A DNA stretch of 64,000 bases from Melghirimyces thermohalophilus. GTDB taxonomy: Bacteria > Bacillota > Bacilli > Thermoactinomycetales > DSM-45169. The position numbers and the translations under genes were made by a program. The DNA lies in NCBI RefSeq assembly GCF_900102685.1, contig NZ_FMZA01000003.1:1-64000 (forward strand), in the 5' to 3' direction. The notes beneath the pieces were generated by a model. That model was not told where the DNA came from and did not search any database. It was given only the letters and a program-made list of their open reading frames with translations. Below, piece after piece: positions 63,922-64,000 of this stretch (within the stretch, counting starts at the first letter, position 1; the number at the start of each line of letters is the position of its first letter).

Positions 63922-64000
63922 ATGGAACAAAATCCGCCCCGGTTGATTGTGGCCGGGACTGGAAGCGGTGTGGGTAAAACTACGGTAACCTTGGGATTGC
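63922..64000 (+). CDS. cbiA: Cobyrinate a,c-diamide synthase CbiA, start only (cut by window end)
   Basis: Only 26 codons are present: MEQNPPRLIVAGTGSGVGKT then TVTLGL. The P-loop GTGSGVGKTT right at the N-terminus is typical of CbiA/CobB, which amidates cobyrinic acid with glutamine and ATP. GGAGGG precedes the ATG. The B12 riboswitch about 540 bases upstream supports the call. CobQ/BioD relatives share the P-loop but begin differently. Confidence 0.8.
   Translation, partial: MEQNPPRLIVAGTGSGVGKTTVTLGL

Overview
The window reads like the chromosome of a Gram-positive, spore-forming-type member of the Bacillales. The evidence is strong AGGAGG ribosome binding sites, low-spacer intrinsic terminators, a Bacillus-type FadR operator, a FadH close to the Bacillus enzyme, a PAS/AAA+ sigma-54 activator and many acyl-CoA genes. 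The moderately high G+C would suit Thermoactinomycetaceae or Alicyclobacillaceae, but that placement is inference. Almost everything is accessory catabolism of organic acids through CoA thioesters. No rRNA, tRNA or CRISPR array was found.

Layout. (1) 0.3-10.0 kb: a TetR regulator, an SDR, a quinone oxidoreductase, a complete LivHMGF plus binding-protein ABC transporter, a thiolase and an acyl-CoA dehydrogenase (ACAD). (2) 10.1-15.0 kb: a sigma-54 promoter, amidase, SDR, acyl-CoA ligase and 2,4-dienoyl-CoA reductase. (3) 15.0-18.4 kb: a structured non-coding segment, a perfect FadR-type operator in front of a dead MBL-fold gene, and a sigma-54 activator. (4) 18.5-28.3 kb: a sigma-54 promoter, then 3-hydroxyacyl-CoA dehydrogenase, ACAD, ScoAB-type CoA transferase, a second Liv transporter, a thioesterase and a glutaryl-CoA-dehydrogenase-like ACAD. 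(5) 28.3-31.5 kb: a sugar/inositol-type isomerase and two Gfo/Idh/MocA oxidoreductases. (6) 33.4-39.4 kb: amino-acid permease, L-2-hydroxyglutarate oxidase, CaiB CoA transferase, a second glutaryl-CoA-dehydrogenase-like ACAD and a DUF3870 protein. (7) 39.6-43.7 kb: a sodium:solute symporter followed by gene wreckage (LarC, GH3, MFS, Lrp). (8) 43.7-51.9 kb: a Dpp-type peptide ABC transporter, a ChrA pair and gamma-glutamyltransferase. (9) 53-59 kb: a GntR-regulated cluster that fits mesaconate/citramalate catabolism. (10) 59-64 kb: a mosaic of gene fragments around a low-GC catalase, then a cobalamin riboswitch and the start of cbiA.

The genes work together as uptake (Liv, Dpp, APC, SSS), CoA activation (ligase, CaiB and ScoAB transferases), beta-oxidation-like steps (five ACADs, hydratase, dehydrogenases, thiolase) and lyase release of central metabolites.

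The most interesting signal is in region 6. Two sigma-A promoters 3 kb apart each drive a leader with the same architecture: a 6-bp stem, a GCCGGT apical element exactly 12 nt after its 5' strand, one linker base, then GTGAGCCGGG opening an intrinsic terminator. They precede the permease/lhgO genes and the CaiB/ACAD genes. That suggests one attenuator or riboswitch class controlling a glutarate/2-hydroxyglutarate pathway. A third element there is a perfect 12-bp hairpin that contains part of the DUF3870 gene's ribosome binding site.

Two kinds of gene damage need separating. Many otherwise healthy genes carry one single-base shift, often in a G or C run, which looks like sequencing error. Other sites are real decay: an amber codon in Lrp, a 4-bp duplication, a multiply broken MBL gene, and four junctions where unrelated gene fragments are fused.
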